From positions 1,240,001 through 1,304,000 of the forward strand of contig NZ_FQLF01000002.1 of assembly GCF_900120175.1 (NCBI RefSeq): a stretch of DNA of 64,000 nucleotides, written 5' to 3'. Positions 27,983-37,767 of the stretch are shown here, piece after piece. Numbering within the stretch: the first letter of the stretch is position 1; every line of letters starts with the position of its first letter. The stretch is from Oceanicoccus sp. KOV_DT_Chl. GTDB lineage: Bacteria > Pseudomonadota > Gammaproteobacteria > Pseudomonadales > Dasaniaceae. Both the position numbers and the translations under genes were made by a program. The notes under the pieces are model-generated. The model saw only the letters and a program-made list of their open reading frames with translations. It was not told the DNA's origin and made no database searches.

Positions 27983-28654
27983 CTATTTAACCAATGCCAG
28001 CTGTGCACGCATTTGCGCAATGGCCTCGGCATAATCCGGCTTGTTATAGATAGCCGACCCGGCAACAAAAGTATCGGCACCGGCTTCGGCAATGTCACGG
28101 ATATTATCAGCCGTGACACCGCCATCAATTTCCAGACGAATATCAAAACCACTGGCATCAATTAACTGCCGCACTTCGCGCAGCTTATCTAAAGTGGCAG
28201 GAATAAATTTTTGACCGCCAAATCCCGGGTTCACCGACATCAACAAAATCATATCCAGTTTATCCATCACGTATTTTAACGGCTCCACTCCCGTCGCCGG
28301 GTTTAATACCAGCCCGGCCTTACAACCTGCGTCGCGAATCATCGCCAACGAGCGGTCGACATGGGTGGATGCATCAGGATGAAAAGTAATATACGTGGCT
28401 CCGGCCTCAGCAAAGCTGGCAATCAAACCATCGACCGGGCTGACCATTAAATGAACATCGATGGGCGCTGTCACCCCGTAATCCCGCAGCGCTTTACACA
28501 CCATCGGGCCAATGGTCAGGTTAGGCACATAGTGATTGTCCATCACATCAAAGTGAACCACGTCCGCCCCGGCATTCAATACCGCATCGACCTCCTCACC
28601 CAAGCGGGAAAAATCCGCCGATAAAATGGAGGGGGCAATTAAATAATCACTCAT
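27983..28654 (-). CDS. rpe: ribulose-phosphate 3-epimerase
   Basis: Interconverts ribulose-5-phosphate and xylulose-5-phosphate in the pentose phosphate pathway. The 223-residue barrel shows [25 protein letters not shown] and [10 protein letters not shown]. Length is normal. It is first in the rpe-gph-trp run and divergent from the DUF3530 gene. Confidence 0.96.
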   Translation of the reverse strand: MSDYLIAPSILSADFSRLGEEVDAVLNAGADVVHFDVMDNHYVPNLTIGPMVCKALRDYGVTAPIDVHLMVSPVDGLIASFAEAGATYITFHPDASTHVDRSLAMIRDAGCKAGLVLNPATGVEPLKYVMDKLDMILLMSVNPGFGGQKFIPATLDKLREVRQLIDASGFDIRLEIDGGVTADNIRDIAEAGADTFVAGSAIYNKPDYAEAIAQMRAQLALVK

Positions 28655-28747
28655 GGTCTAACCTCTAGGTATATTTGCAGTATGAAAAAACGATAGATGT
28701 CGCTATTCTACTGAAAAGCCCATACTAAATCAGTACATAGCGAGACA

Positions 28748-29572
28748 ATGACTACAAACATAACAGCTATTCTCCTTTTACTTAGCCTGCTGATTACGAG
28801 CCCGCTATTGTTTGCCCAGGACCCTGATCAGGAATCCGAGCCAGCCGCCCCGGCCACCAGCACAGCAACAGGCACGGAAGATCTGTTAGACCAGCAAGTG
28901 CCCAACCATGAAAAGATATGGCTGAACAGTACCGGCGGGCCACAACTAGCTTTTTACTTGAATGAGACCAGCGGCAAAGCCTACGGTGGCGTACTGTTGA
29001 TTCCCGATACAAATAGGCACCCGGCGACTGCTGGGCTGTTAAACTCTTTGCGACACAGTCTTGCAAGAAACCATTGGCACACATTGGCAATCAAAGTGGC
29101 TGATGCTAACGACGAACAAACCCAGCAACTGATTACAGCAGGGATCAGCCAGATGAACCAGCGCGGGATTTATAACCTGGCTATTCTCGGTGAAGGGGCA
29201 GGGGCTGCTCAGGCACTGGCATATGTTGCTTCAACACCAGCCTCGCAGCTGAATCAAAATCAATCCAACCAAATTCGCGCAGTATTGCTTATTGATGGTA
29301 GTAACCAGGTTCCGAATAGCGACCTTAAAGTTCTAGCCCAATTGGCCGAAATTAAAATTCCGATACTGGATGCATTTTTAAGCAATAACTATCAGGAACA
29401 ACAGCAGGCTGCAAAACGCAAGCAAGCAGCACGCCGCCACATGAACAAACTCTATCAACAAATCAGGCTGCCGCAAGTCAGTAATTTTGACCCCAAAGAA
29501 GATAACCGTATTACCAAGCGCATTCGTGGTTGGCTGGACAATAATGTGGCCGGATTTATGGTTGACCGCTAG
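28748..29572 (+). CDS. DUF3530 family exported alpha/beta-hydrolase-like protein
   Basis: The 274 residues start with a signal peptide (about 1-23), then an acidic Pro/Ala/Thr-rich stretch, and an alpha/beta-hydrolase-like core with GGVLLIPDTNRHP and LAILGEGAGAAQALAYV, where a classical G-x-S-x-G nucleophile is replaced by GEGAG. This is typical of DUF3530, whose function is not known. It is the first plus-strand gene before four lipoprotein genes, about 100 bp apart. Confidence 0.78.
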   Translation: MTTNITAILLLLSLLITSPLLFAQDPDQESEPAAPATSTATGTEDLLDQQVPNHEKIWLNSTGGPQLAFYLNETSGKAYGGVLLIPDTNRHPATAGLLNSLRHSLARNHWHTLAIKVADANDEQTQQLITAGISQMNQRGIYNLAILGEGAGAAQALAYVASTPASQLNQNQSNQIRAVLLIDGSNQVPNSDLKVLAQLAEIKIPILDAFLSNNYQEQQQAAKRKQAARRHMNKLYQQIRLPQVSNFDPKEDNRITKRIRGWLDNNVAGFMVDR

Positions 29573-29670
29573 CATCAAAAAGCGCAAACAACAATTTTGA
29601 TTAACAGCAGCAAACGCCAGCAGTACACTGTGACATACTGCCTTTAGATCACCAGCACGGAGTAGCCATT

Positions 29671-30231
29671 ATGAAAACCATCACTACCTTGACCAGCCTG
29701 ATTATTTTCACTTTACTCAATGCTTGCAGCAGTCAAACCACGGTCGAAAGCGACCTTGGCATCAACGGCGCACCTGACTGGGTCAACCAGGGCACCCAAG
29801 CCATCGACAATAACGACGGTCGTTTAATCCATGGCGTCGGGATGGCACCGCCAATGGGTGATAGCTCACTGCAAAAAAATACCGCGAGTAATCGTGCCCG
29901 CGCAGAAATTGCCAATATCTTAAAGTCCTACATCGACAGCAACGTCAAGGATTACACCGCCAGCCGCAGCGACACCGGAGCTCAAATGAGCATTGAACGT
30001 GAAATCAAAGTATCGACACAACTAGCCTTATCCGGCTCACGCGTTCTCGGTTATTGGAAAGATGATAATACCGGTGATATATACGCCTTTGCCGAACTTA
30101 ACTTCGATAGTATTGAAGAATTAATCACCCACTCTGATCAACTCAGTGAGTCATTCAAGCAATTCTATCAAGCTAACAACAATGCTAATTTTGAGCGTTT
30201 TGTGAAAAGCCAGCAAGCTTTATCCCAATAG
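29671..30231 (+). CDS. LPP20-family lipoprotein
   Basis: The 186-residue protein has a lipoprotein signal with lipobox LNAC (Cys at about residue 19). The body shows the LPP20-like pattern: GAPDWV near the start, RLIHGVGMAPP, ASNRARAEIANIL and DIYAFAELNFD. LPP20 proteins are outer-membrane lipoproteins of poorly defined role. First of four successive lipoproteins here. Confidence 0.78.
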   Translation: MKTITTLTSLIIFTLLNACSSQTTVESDLGINGAPDWVNQGTQAIDNNDGRLIHGVGMAPPMGDSSLQKNTASNRARAEIANILKSYIDSNVKDYTASRSDTGAQMSIEREIKVSTQLALSGSRVLGYWKDDNTGDIYAFAELNFDSIEELITHSDQLSESFKQFYQANNNANFERFVKSQQALSQ

Positions 30232-30305
30232 GAACCGTTCACTATTAATTTGGTCGAAGCGAAACAACGCCACAACTATAACTCTTTTCAAGCAGAGGAT
30301 TTACC

Positions 30306-30908
30306 ATGAAAGCCGGCTTTAAATTATCCACCCTGACATTGTTCGCCGTACTATTTATCAGCGCCTGCGGCACTACCGTTAAGCGTATTGATGCCAACGA
30401 AACCGTCGACCTGAGTGGTGCCTGGAATGACAGTGACTCGCGCATGGTAGCTGAAGAAATGGTTAGAGATGCCCTCTCTCGCCCCTGGATTTCCCAATTT
30501 AGTGCCAAGGCGGGCCACAGCCCCGCAGTTATCGTTGGCACCGTTCGCAACCTCAGCCATGAACATATCAATGTTAATACTTTTGTCGCCGACATGAGCC
30601 GCGAACTGGTTAACTCAGGTATCGTCGAATTTGTTGCTTCCAGCAGCGAGCGTGGCGAAATTCGTGACGAACGCAAAGACCAGGACCTGAACGCCACCGA
30701 AGATAGCCGCAACGCCGCGGGTCGCGAGCGCGGTGCTGACTTTATGCTAAAAGGCGAAATCAATACCATCATTGATACCGAAGGCAAAGAGCAAGTGCGC
30801 TACTACCAAGTGGATCTCACCATGGTCAGCATGGCAGATAACCGCAAAGTGTGGCTGGGCCAGAAAAAAATCAAGAAGCTGATTAAAAACGGCAAGCTAC
30901 GTTATTAA
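30306..30908 (+). CDS. LpoB-like penicillin-binding-protein activator lipoprotein
   Basis: The 200-residue lipoprotein (lipobox ISAC, Cys at about residue 21) has the LpoB/COG3417 body: IDANETVDLSGAWNDSDSR, VRNLSHEHINVNTF and GADFMLKGEINTI. In Escherichia coli LpoB reaches through the peptidoglycan to activate PBP1B. Here it lies among LPP20-type and COG3014-type lipoproteins rather than next to a penicillin-binding protein, so the target is inferred. The usual long disordered linker is missing, as in many non-enteric relatives. Confidence 0.82.
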   Translation: MKAGFKLSTLTLFAVLFISACGTTVKRIDANETVDLSGAWNDSDSRMVAEEMVRDALSRPWISQFSAKAGHSPAVIVGTVRNLSHEHINVNTFVADMSRELVNSGIVEFVASSSERGEIRDERKDQDLNATEDSRNAAGRERGADFMLKGEINTIIDTEGKEQVRYYQVDLTMVSMADNRKVWLGQKKIKKLIKNGKLRY

Positions 30909-30956
30909 TTACCCCGCCCACCATAACGCATCAGCAAGTAGCATAATATTCAGGCA

Positions 30957-32243
30957 ATGGCTATGCAGGTAACTCCAGTAGCGCGACTCTTGTTTGGGTC
31001 GCTACTGACGCTTTGTTTAGTCAGTGGCTGTGTCACGCAGTTACGGCAACAAAATAGTTTTGTCGACAGTATTCGCACGCAGGGGCTGGCACAAACTCAA
31101 ACTAATCTCGAAAAAATAAAATCCAATGAGCGCAGTATGGCACTGCACTTATTAAACCTCGGCACCTTAAAAAGCCTGAATGGCGACTACCAAAGCAGCA
31201 ATGCTGATTTAGAACGCGCCAAACAAATTATTAATCGCTTACAAGCCAGTAGCATTACTGAAAACGTGGGTGCAGCCACCATCAATGAAACACTGCGCAG
31301 CTACACCGGCACTCCTTCAGAACGGGTACTGCTGCACTTACAAAAAGCACTGAATTATTTACAGCTGCAACAACTGGATGAAGCCCGTGTTGAAATTCTG
31401 CAAGCGGATGTCACCATGCAGCAATTAGCGAAGGCCGACTCACTCAGCGGACAGTTAGCCAGCGCGCACTTTATCAGTGGTTTAATTTATGAGCTCAACA
31501 GTGAGTTCGATAACGCCATGATTAGTTATCGGCGCGCACTAGCCATTAGCGATCGGCAAAAACAAACTGTACCACTCCCCTTGCAAGATAGTTTATTACA
31601 GCTCAGCAAAAGCCAGGATTTCAAAGAGGAATACCAAACCTATCAACGCCGTTTTTCTCACCCTGCCGATACATTAGCAAACGGTGATCGGGAATTATTT
31701 ATTATTTACACCGATGGTTTAATCAGCCACAAAGAACAGCAACGTATTTCCGTTTACAGCTTTCAACAGCAACAAAATATTGCGCTAGCGGTACCTGTTT
31801 ATCCTGCCAGTCTTTACTACCCGCAATCATTAACGGTCAACATTGCCGGAAAAAATTACCGCACCGAAATGATTGAAAATATTGAAACTCTCGCCCGCCA
31901 GGATTTGAACCAGGCCATGCCTGCTATTACCGCTGCCGCCATGACCCGCATGCTGGCCAAATACCAAGTCACCCATGACGTGCAAAAATCCCAAGGAGAG
32001 CTTGCAGGCTTACTAGTAAACATCGCCGGCTCCTTAAGCGAGCGCGCAGATTTACGCAGCTGGAATATGCTACCGTCGTCAATACAAGTGGCGCGCGTTA
32101 TTATTCCTGCATCAGTTTCAATAAACGATATTCAATGGCCGCCAGAACTTAATCAACCAACCGTGCTACGCTTTAGCGAAGGGAAAAAATTACTGCTTAT
32201 CGCCAGCAGCCTGCAGCGCTATGCAAAGTCTTCCGCTCCTTAA
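30957..32243 (+). CDS. COG3014-type helical-repeat lipoprotein
   Basis: The 428-residue protein carries a lipobox VSGC (Cys at about residue 25). The first 230 residues are TPR-like helices (LHLLNLGTLKSLNGDYQSS, AHFISGLIYELNSEFDNA); the rest is a beta-rich domain ending near the membrane-distal side. This fits the uncharacterised COG3014 family that accompanies LpoB-like and LPP20 lipoproteins. The first ATG is at 30957, but the in-frame ATG at 30963 has better AGG spacing. Confidence 0.72.
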   Translation: MAMQVTPVARLLFGSLLTLCLVSGCVTQLRQQNSFVDSIRTQGLAQTQTNLEKIKSNERSMALHLLNLGTLKSLNGDYQSSNADLERAKQIINRLQASSITENVGAATINETLRSYTGTPSERVLLHLQKALNYLQLQQLDEARVEILQADVTMQQLAKADSLSGQLASAHFISGLIYELNSEFDNAMISYRRALAISDRQKQTVPLPLQDSLLQLSKSQDFKEEYQTYQRRFSHPADTLANGDRELFIIYTDGLISHKEQQRISVYSFQQQQNIALAVPVYPASLYYPQSLTVNIAGKNYRTEMIENIETLARQDLNQAMPAITAAAMTRMLAKYQVTHDVQKSQGELAGLLVNIAGSLSERADLRSWNMLPSSIQVARVIIPASVSINDIQWPPELNQPTVLRFSEGKKLLLIASSLQRYAKSSAP

Positions 32244-32264
32244 ACAACGCCGTGGAGTTACACC

Positions 32265-33304
32265 ATGAGCACCAAACCTACAGCCTGTTTTCAATACCGT
32301 CATTTTCAATGGTCACTCATGCTGCTACTCGCGCTATCAACCATCGCTTGTAGCACTCACCAACAACCTGACTGGATAAACAATCCCGCCGCCCATTATC
32401 CTGCTAACCAATACCTCACCGCACTAGGCGAAGGTAGCAGTCGCGAACAAGCCAGCCAGCGCGGGCGCGCCAACCTCAGCCAAATATTTCGTGTCGCCAT
32501 TACCGATAGCAGTAAGGATTTTTCACAAGCACTAGTCAATCAAAATACCAACGACAAAGGACACCCCAAAGCCAAACCACCAACCAACAACGCGCAGCTC
32601 GATATATCAACGCTGAAGCACAAGAGGTATTAGAAGGCAGCCAAACCGTACAATACTGGCAAGCAGATAATGGCAGCATCTACAGTTTAGTGGTGCTGGA
32701 TAAAATCGAGGCCAGCAAGCGCTTCCAACAAACGATTATTAATGCTGACAAAGCTACGTCAGAATTAATTGATTACGCGTCACAACGCGCCAACAATCCT
32801 GTTGCCGCACTCAACGCTCTTGAGCAAGCCCGGCTAGCACAAGCCAATGCCGACAATGCTAAACGCAATCTGGCCATTACCTCAAATAGCAATCGCCCAC
32901 ACCGGTATAGCAGCCAGCAAATTGAAACTCTTATCCGTAACGCACTCGCAAGCCTGCCGGTCACCGTTAGCGCCGACGACCCCGCTATCAAGACCGAATT
33001 GGAAAAAGCCGTCTCCGATCTTGGCATGCCCACGGCAACTATTGTTAACTATCAAATTTCAGCAACCCTGGATACCGAACCACTACAACAAAAACAAGGC
33101 TGGTGGTGGCTGCGAGGCGCTCTGGAAATGGAGTTAACCCAAATTGAAAACGGCAAAAAAATTACACTGGCCAAACAGCGCTGGCCCATTAAGGAATCCA
33201 GCATGGATAAGGCAATTGTTTTGCAACGGGCGCGGGATCATTTGAACTGGAAGTTTAGCGGCTATCTCTACGAGCTACTGACGGATGGTGAAGCGAATAA
33301 TTAA
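32265..33304 (+). CDS. second LPP20-family lipoprotein, frameshifted in this sequence
   Basis: The first frame (32265-32633) has a lipobox TIAC and QPDWINNPAAHYP; the second frame resumes as TPQSQTTNQQRAARYINAEA and runs to 33304. Restoring one base at the GG of 32559-32560 joins them into about 346 residues. The central part (AQEVLEGSQTVQYWQADNG) and a coiled Ala/Gln-rich segment follow, then a C-terminal beta domain. It closes the lipoprotein cluster, 21 bp after the COG3014 gene. The break is probably a sequencing deletion. Confidence 0.7.
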
Positions 33305-33356
33305 CTTTTCCATTACTAAAAAGCTATCAACCATATGCTAGTACCAGATTAATTAT

Positions 33357-33578
33357 CTATTCACTGAGGATTTTGAATGTAGTATTCCAAATATTACAAA
33401 CCTGTTGCACTTCCTCTGATATTAGTTGAGGCGAGCAGTGGACCAGCGTTACGTAAAAGCTCGACCCTCTTTCAATAACGCCATCATATCCAGACAACTC
33501 ATAAAGACGCGAAAAGAAAATCTTTTCATCGTGCTCGCATTTAAACACCGGGCTAGCAATCTCGACAACCGCTCTCAC
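33357..33578 (-). CDS. hypothetical protein, 73 residues
   Basis: The frame from GTG at 33578 reads MRAVVEIASPVFKCEHDEKI and ends near SEEVQQVCNIWNTTFKILSE. Amino-acid use looks protein-like (mixed alpha/beta, no low complexity), but the only start is GTG with a poorly spaced ribosome site, and I recognise no family. Real but unknown, or chance. The rest of this intergenic stretch (33579-33846) shows nothing else recognisable. Confidence 0.35.
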   Translation of the reverse strand: MRAVVEIASPVFKCEHDEKIFFSRLYELSGYDGVIERGSSFYVTLVHCSPQLISEEVQQVCNIWNTTFKILSE

Positions 33579-33846
33579 ACTCTCACCAATACTGTCACTG
33601 ATAACATTTTTTAAAGCCTATCATCATTGATTTAACAGGACTCTACCTACTCCAAGTCGCAGAGGCCACGATTAATCCACTTGGAAAATAGCCAGTATTA
33701 ATTCGGCGCGCCAAGGATTATTATTAGTTAATTGGCAATAAAGCTCATCTCGAAAATTTGCAACAATAGTCCTCTCAAGATGGAACCTTAACTACACTTT
33801 TTTGCCCATAGTTAATTATTACCCTGCTATCAACAAGGATTAAGGC

Positions 33847-36012
33847 ATGCTTTCGCGCCGACAACTGATTAAGTTAACCATGCTGACATCTGGCAGCATG
33901 CTAGTCACGCTCCCGCTCCGCGCTAGTGCCCAGAAACCAATCGCGGGAGATACGTATATCAATGCGTATCTTGAAATCACTGCTGGCAATGAATTGATCT
34001 TCAGTATGGATAAAGTGGAAATGGGACAAGGCGTCATCAATAGCCTGGTCGCGATATTGGCTGAAGAGATTGATACTGACCCGGCCACCATTACCGTTAC
34101 CATGCCGGTCGTTGGAGCAGACCAGAAAAACCCCTGGTTCCGCCCCAGCTGGGGCACAGGAGCCAGCACCAGTGTGCGCTCATCGTGGGCAGATTTAAGA
34201 ATGGCCGGCGCGACACTTAAGCAGCGCATGCTTATTGCGGCAGCGCAGCAATGGGGACTTAAAGCCAGTCAATTACGCTGTGAAAACGCTGCGGTAATTA
34301 CCGCCACCGGTAAGCGAGCCAGTTTTGCGGAACTGGCCAGTGTCGCCGCCAACGTGGAGCCCTCTACCACTGCTATACCTAAAACTGCTGCCGATTATCG
34401 CTGGGTCGGCCACAAAATTCCCTCCCAGGATATTGCCCTCAAGTCCACCGGCCAAGCCCGGTACGGTTTTGATACACCGCTACCACCGCAAACCGCTATT
34501 GCTATCTGCCTACGCAGCCCCAACCCTGAAGGCAAAATCAGCAGCTGGCAGTGGCGCAAGCAACCGGACAGCAATAGCGTTCAAGTATTGGAGTTTGAGA
34601 ATTATATCGCGCTGGTGGGGCGCAGTTTTTTCGAACTGCAAAAAATACGTCAGGATATAGAGATCGAATGGACGCGGCCACGGACATTACCAGCCTCTAA
34701 TGACGAGTTAAAAAAGCGCTTATACACTTCGCTATCAACCCCGGCCGAAGAGGTCTTCAAACAGGGCAGCTTTATAGACAGCACCGGCAATGGCCAGCCG
34801 CAAGACACAGTGTCAGCAAACTATTATGTCCCTTACCTTGCCCACGCCCCGATGGAACCGATGAATTGCACAGTACTCATCGACAACGGCCAATGGACAT
34901 TATGGGCCGCCACCCAAAAACCTCCCCAAGCGCTATCGATTGCGGAAAAGATCAGCGGAATCTCCAGAGAGCATATCACCGTCAACGTACCCTATATTGG
35001 CGGTGCTTTTGGCCGGCGCTTAAGACTGGATTACGTTACCGAAGCCTGCCAGGTCGCCAAACGACTGGGGCGCTCGGTGCAGGTGTTGTGGAGCAGAGAA
35101 GACGATTTTCAACATTGCTTTTATCGCCCCGCTGCCGCCGCGCGATTAAGCGCAAAGCCTACACTGCAAAGCATTGACCAATTTGACTATCAGGCGACGT
35201 CTTCCGAGCCCGGCCCTGCTCGCCCCCAGCACTGGCTGGACAAAATACAACACGAAATTGAAAATCGCTGGCAACAATTTCGTGGAATGCCAACACAAAA
35301 CGGCCAGGCGATAGAGGGCGTCCACGAAACGCCTTATCAAATATCCGGCCAGCGTATCGCCATTCATTACGCAGATATCGGCTTTCCTACTGGACCGTGG
35401 CGGTCAGTGGGAAATTCAATCAGTGGCTTTTTTACCGAATCATTTATTGATGAACTGGCCTGGCAACTCAAACAAGACCCACTCCTTTATCGCCAGCAAT
35501 TACTTACTGACCCGGCTTTAAAAAAGGTATTGAATACAGTAGCGGAATTATCTCACTGGAAACATCAGAGTCCGCCGGGAAAAGGCGTAGCCACCTATCG
35601 CTGCTTTGGTACTGCTGTTGCCATGGTGGTTGAAAGCCAATGGGAAAATGAAAACCTAAAGGTGACGAACGTCTGGTGTGCAATAGATTGTGGTTTGGTC
35701 ATAGATCCCGACGGCGTAAAAAAACAAGTTGAAGGTTCTATTATGTATGGTTTGTGTGCCGCCTTGTATGGCGACGTCACCATCGAAAAAGGACAAATAG
35801 CCTCATCCAATTTTCACGACTATCCCGTATTGAGAATTGATCAAGCACCCAAAATAGAAGTTGCTCTCGTCGCCAGCGATAGACCACCCAGCGGCGTAGG
35901 TGAGCCAGCCACACCACTGATCGCCCCCGCCTTGTGCAACGCGTTGTTTTCTTTAACCGGGAAACGAATTCGTGAATTACCGATCATGCCCCACATTAAA
36001 GGACTGGGTTAA
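33847..36012 (+). CDS. IorB-type molybdopterin oxidoreductase large subunit, lone
   Basis: The 721-residue protein is of the isoquinoline 1-oxidoreductase beta-subunit family (xanthine dehydrogenase superfamily, periplasmic). The N-terminus SRRQLIKLTMLTSG followed by a hydrophobic run is a twin-arginine-like export signal. Family stretches include GQGVINSLVAILAEE, VPYIGGAFGRRL and the C-terminal PSGVGEPATPLIAPALCNA with the conserved catalytic-type glutamate. The usual [2Fe-2S] IorA partner is not adjacent on either side, so it works with a remote partner or is non-functional. Confidence 0.87.
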   Translation: MLSRRQLIKLTMLTSGSMLVTLPLRASAQKPIAGDTYINAYLEITAGNELIFSMDKVEMGQGVINSLVAILAEEIDTDPATITVTMPVVGADQKNPWFRPSWGTGASTSVRSSWADLRMAGATLKQRMLIAAAQQWGLKASQLRCENAAVITATGKRASFAELASVAANVEPSTTAIPKTAADYRWVGHKIPSQDIALKSTGQARYGFDTPLPPQTAIAICLRSPNPEGKISSWQWRKQPDSNSVQVLEFENYIALVGRSFFELQKIRQDIEIEWTRPRTLPASNDELKKRLYTSLSTPAEEVFKQGSFIDSTGNGQPQDTVSANYYVPYLAHAPMEPMNCTVLIDNGQWTLWAATQKPPQALSIAEKISGISREHITVNVPYIGGAFGRRLRLDYVTEACQVAKRLGRSVQVLWSREDDFQHCFYRPAAAARLSAKPTLQSIDQFDYQATSSEPGPARPQHWLDKIQHEIENRWQQFRGMPTQNGQAIEGVHETPYQISGQRIAIHYADIGFPTGPWRSVGNSISGFFTESFIDELAWQLKQDPLLYRQQLLTDPALKKVLNTVAELSHWKHQSPPGKGVATYRCFGTAVAMVVESQWENENLKVTNVWCAIDCGLVIDPDGVKKQVEGSIMYGLCAALYGDVTIEKGQIASSNFHDYPVLRIDQAPKIEVALVASDRPPSGVGEPATPLIAPALCNALFSLTGKRIRELPIMPHIKGLG

Positions 36013-36099
36013 ACCCGGGAACATAACTTCCAGAAACGTCGTGGTAAATTACCTTACGGCTATAATCCAAGCAGCCAAGCAAATGATCAAAAATATTCG

Positions 36100-36606
36100 T
36101 TACGACCCCTTTAATAGATTTTCAACCTGATCGCGAAACTCTTTATCAAGCAGCGTATAAGGTGCTGCATTGCCCCACTCTAAAAATGCGCTAGCTGCCA
36201 TATTTGAGTCCGCATAATAGGTGAACGAGCTGGCTTCATTGTTTTCAGTATTGGTAATTGTTACTGAAACCCTTATTTTATCTGGTATGCCAGACCAACC
36301 TGAAGCCCTGTTCTCATACTCCTTGATTTCAGATGTCACAATATAGGGCTTATCACATGCCTCCAGGGAGCTTACATTTGTAATCTGGTAATGCTTAGCA
36401 ACAGTGCCCTGAATAATCTCTCCAACTTTCAGTCCACTATCCTTATAGGCTTTACCTTCAAATTTTCCATCTTCAGGAAATATTATGCAAATCCCAGTGC
36501 CTAATGGAACTGATATAGATCCACTTTGGGATTCAATCTTTCCATCGGCCACACTTACGCAACCGGTTATCACTGCCATTGCCAGCGCGGGTATTAATAT
36601 TCTCAT
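36100..36606 (-). CDS. DUF4823-like lipoprotein
   Basis: The 168-residue protein begins MRILIPALAMAVITGCVS, with lipobox ITGC at about residues 13-16. ATG at 36606 is preceded by AAAGGA at normal spacing; a longer in-frame extension to 36807 has no such signal. The body, ending in KEFRDQVENLLKGS, resembles DUF4823 lipoproteins of Pseudomonas-like bacteria, by memory only. Composition is lower in GC than the flanking core genes. Confidence 0.6.
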   Translation of the reverse strand: MRILIPALAMAVITGCVSVADGKIESQSGSISVPLGTGICIIFPEDGKFEGKAYKDSGLKVGEIIQGTVAKHYQITNVSSLEACDKPYIVTSEIKEYENRASGWSGIPDKIRVSVTITNTENNEASSFTYYADSNMAASAFLEWGNAAPYTLLDKEFRDQVENLLKGS

Positions 36607-36828
36607 AGTTTTTCCTTTTATTTTTGACACCGAGATCACAAATAAACCTAGTGATCCTTGAGTAATTATTCCAAACAAGATTTTTATGTGGCGGCATGGC
36701 TTGACCGCCTGCCCTCCTGAAGTATGACGGAAACCACCATCAAAATCTCTTTTCAATAGGCAGTTAGGTAAAATCGACTTCATATAACACCCTGTTATTT
36801 TTAGCAAAAATGACCCTACATAGTTTAT

Positions 36829-37029
36829 CTACAATACTAAGCGGCCAAATAAATCGAGAGGATAGCTTGGCCCTTCGAATATTTCCGTAATGTATTTTTT
36901 CGTCTTATCCATCAATTGATAAATATTTTTATCGCTTTGCATCACTGCCGATATAATCCCTGTCAATATACCGCCATCACCTACAACCCTGATTAAAGGC
37001 TCGCGATTTATATCAAAAATAATTTTCAT
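36829..37029 (-). CDS. hypothetical protein, 66 residues
   Basis: The frame reads MKIIFDINREPLIRVVGDGG and ends SYPLDLFGRLVL. It looks protein-like. Its ATG overlaps the end of another short frame (37135-37013) by 17 bases; a one-base excess in the T run near 37016-37020 would merge the two into one protein of about 105 residues. No family recognised. Confidence 0.4.
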   Translation of the reverse strand: MKIIFDINREPLIRVVGDGGILTGIISAVMQSDKNIYQLMDKTKKYITEIFEGPSYPLDLFGRLVL

Positions 37030-37135
37030 TTAGGTCATAAAAATCTACGATATTATTATTGATACTAAAAAATATTTCATGACGGGATAATGTCGTCTGA
37101 CGAGGATCTACAGTTATTTCCGTGTTGTCACTCAT
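37013..37135 (-). CDS. possible small ORF, 40 residues
   Basis: ATG at 37135 reads MSDNTEITVDPRQTTLSRHE and ends DLNENYF. It looks like a natural N-terminus and leads into the next frame, so it may be the start of the 66-residue protein downstream, separated by a frameshift. Ribosome site is not convincing. Confidence 0.3.
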   Translation of the reverse strand: MSDNTEITVDPRQTTLSRHEIFFSINNNIVDFYDLNENYF

Positions 37136-37251
37136 AGTAATTTCATTACGTTGCGGAAAAGTATTTATATATCTTTTTTTGAACGCAAACTGTGATCGGT
37201 GCTTTTATACACTGAAAACCTCAACTATTGCTCCACTTTCTCAGATTTTCC

Positions 37252-37581
37252 CTACCAGACCTGCTCCTTCCCAGCCTCTACAACCATACCCGGCTCGACC
37301 AAGACGGTTATAATATGCACTTGATCTATTGCCTGTTTAAAATATCGGGCTAGCGCATTAGCCAAACCCTGCTGAAGAGAAGAAACACTCGAACCCGACC
37401 ACAAAGTGGGTAGATACAATGTTGCCATTACATTATATTTCTTACCCAGCTGCTCGCTGCTCGTCATAATATTAATTGTCATCTGTGCAGCTGACTGGCC
37501 TGATTCCTTAGACCACATTTCAATAAGATCGCCTGCGCCCTCTGCACACTCAGATGTGATTAAACAATTAGCAATTGGCAT
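37252..37581 (-). CDS. tautomerase-like protein
   Basis: The 109 residues start MPIANCLITSECAEGAGDLI. Proline right after the initiator Met is the catalytic base of the 4-oxalocrotonate tautomerase superfamily, and MTINIMTSSEQLGKKYNVMA fits the second half. The start was set at 37581 because a free N-terminal Pro is needed; the longer frame to 37662 lacks support. Substrate unknown; could be a relative of hydroxymuconate isomerase. Confidence 0.5.
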   Translation of the reverse strand: MPIANCLITSECAEGAGDLIEMWSKESGQSAAQMTINIMTSSEQLGKKYNVMATLYLPTLWSGSSVSSLQQGLANALARYFKQAIDQVHIITVLVEPGMVVEAGKEQVW

Positions 37582-37767
37582 ATTTTGATAGCCTATCTTG
37601 AGATTATTCGTACGCCGTGAAAAACCGCTAGCGGCAACCAATCCGGCGGGGAGCGCAGCCAAAGGATTGATTCAAACATTACTATCAAACAGTCTTTTTA
37701 ACAAAGCCGGCAGAACCTGCACAGGACTGTCTTTGACTTTTTCCTTCGAAAAGCATCCAAAAAACCA

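Noticed and set aside
33357-33578. Possible antitoxin or immunity protein from small size and position
   Set aside because: No toxin partner or recognised motif; kept only as a low-confidence hypothetical protein.
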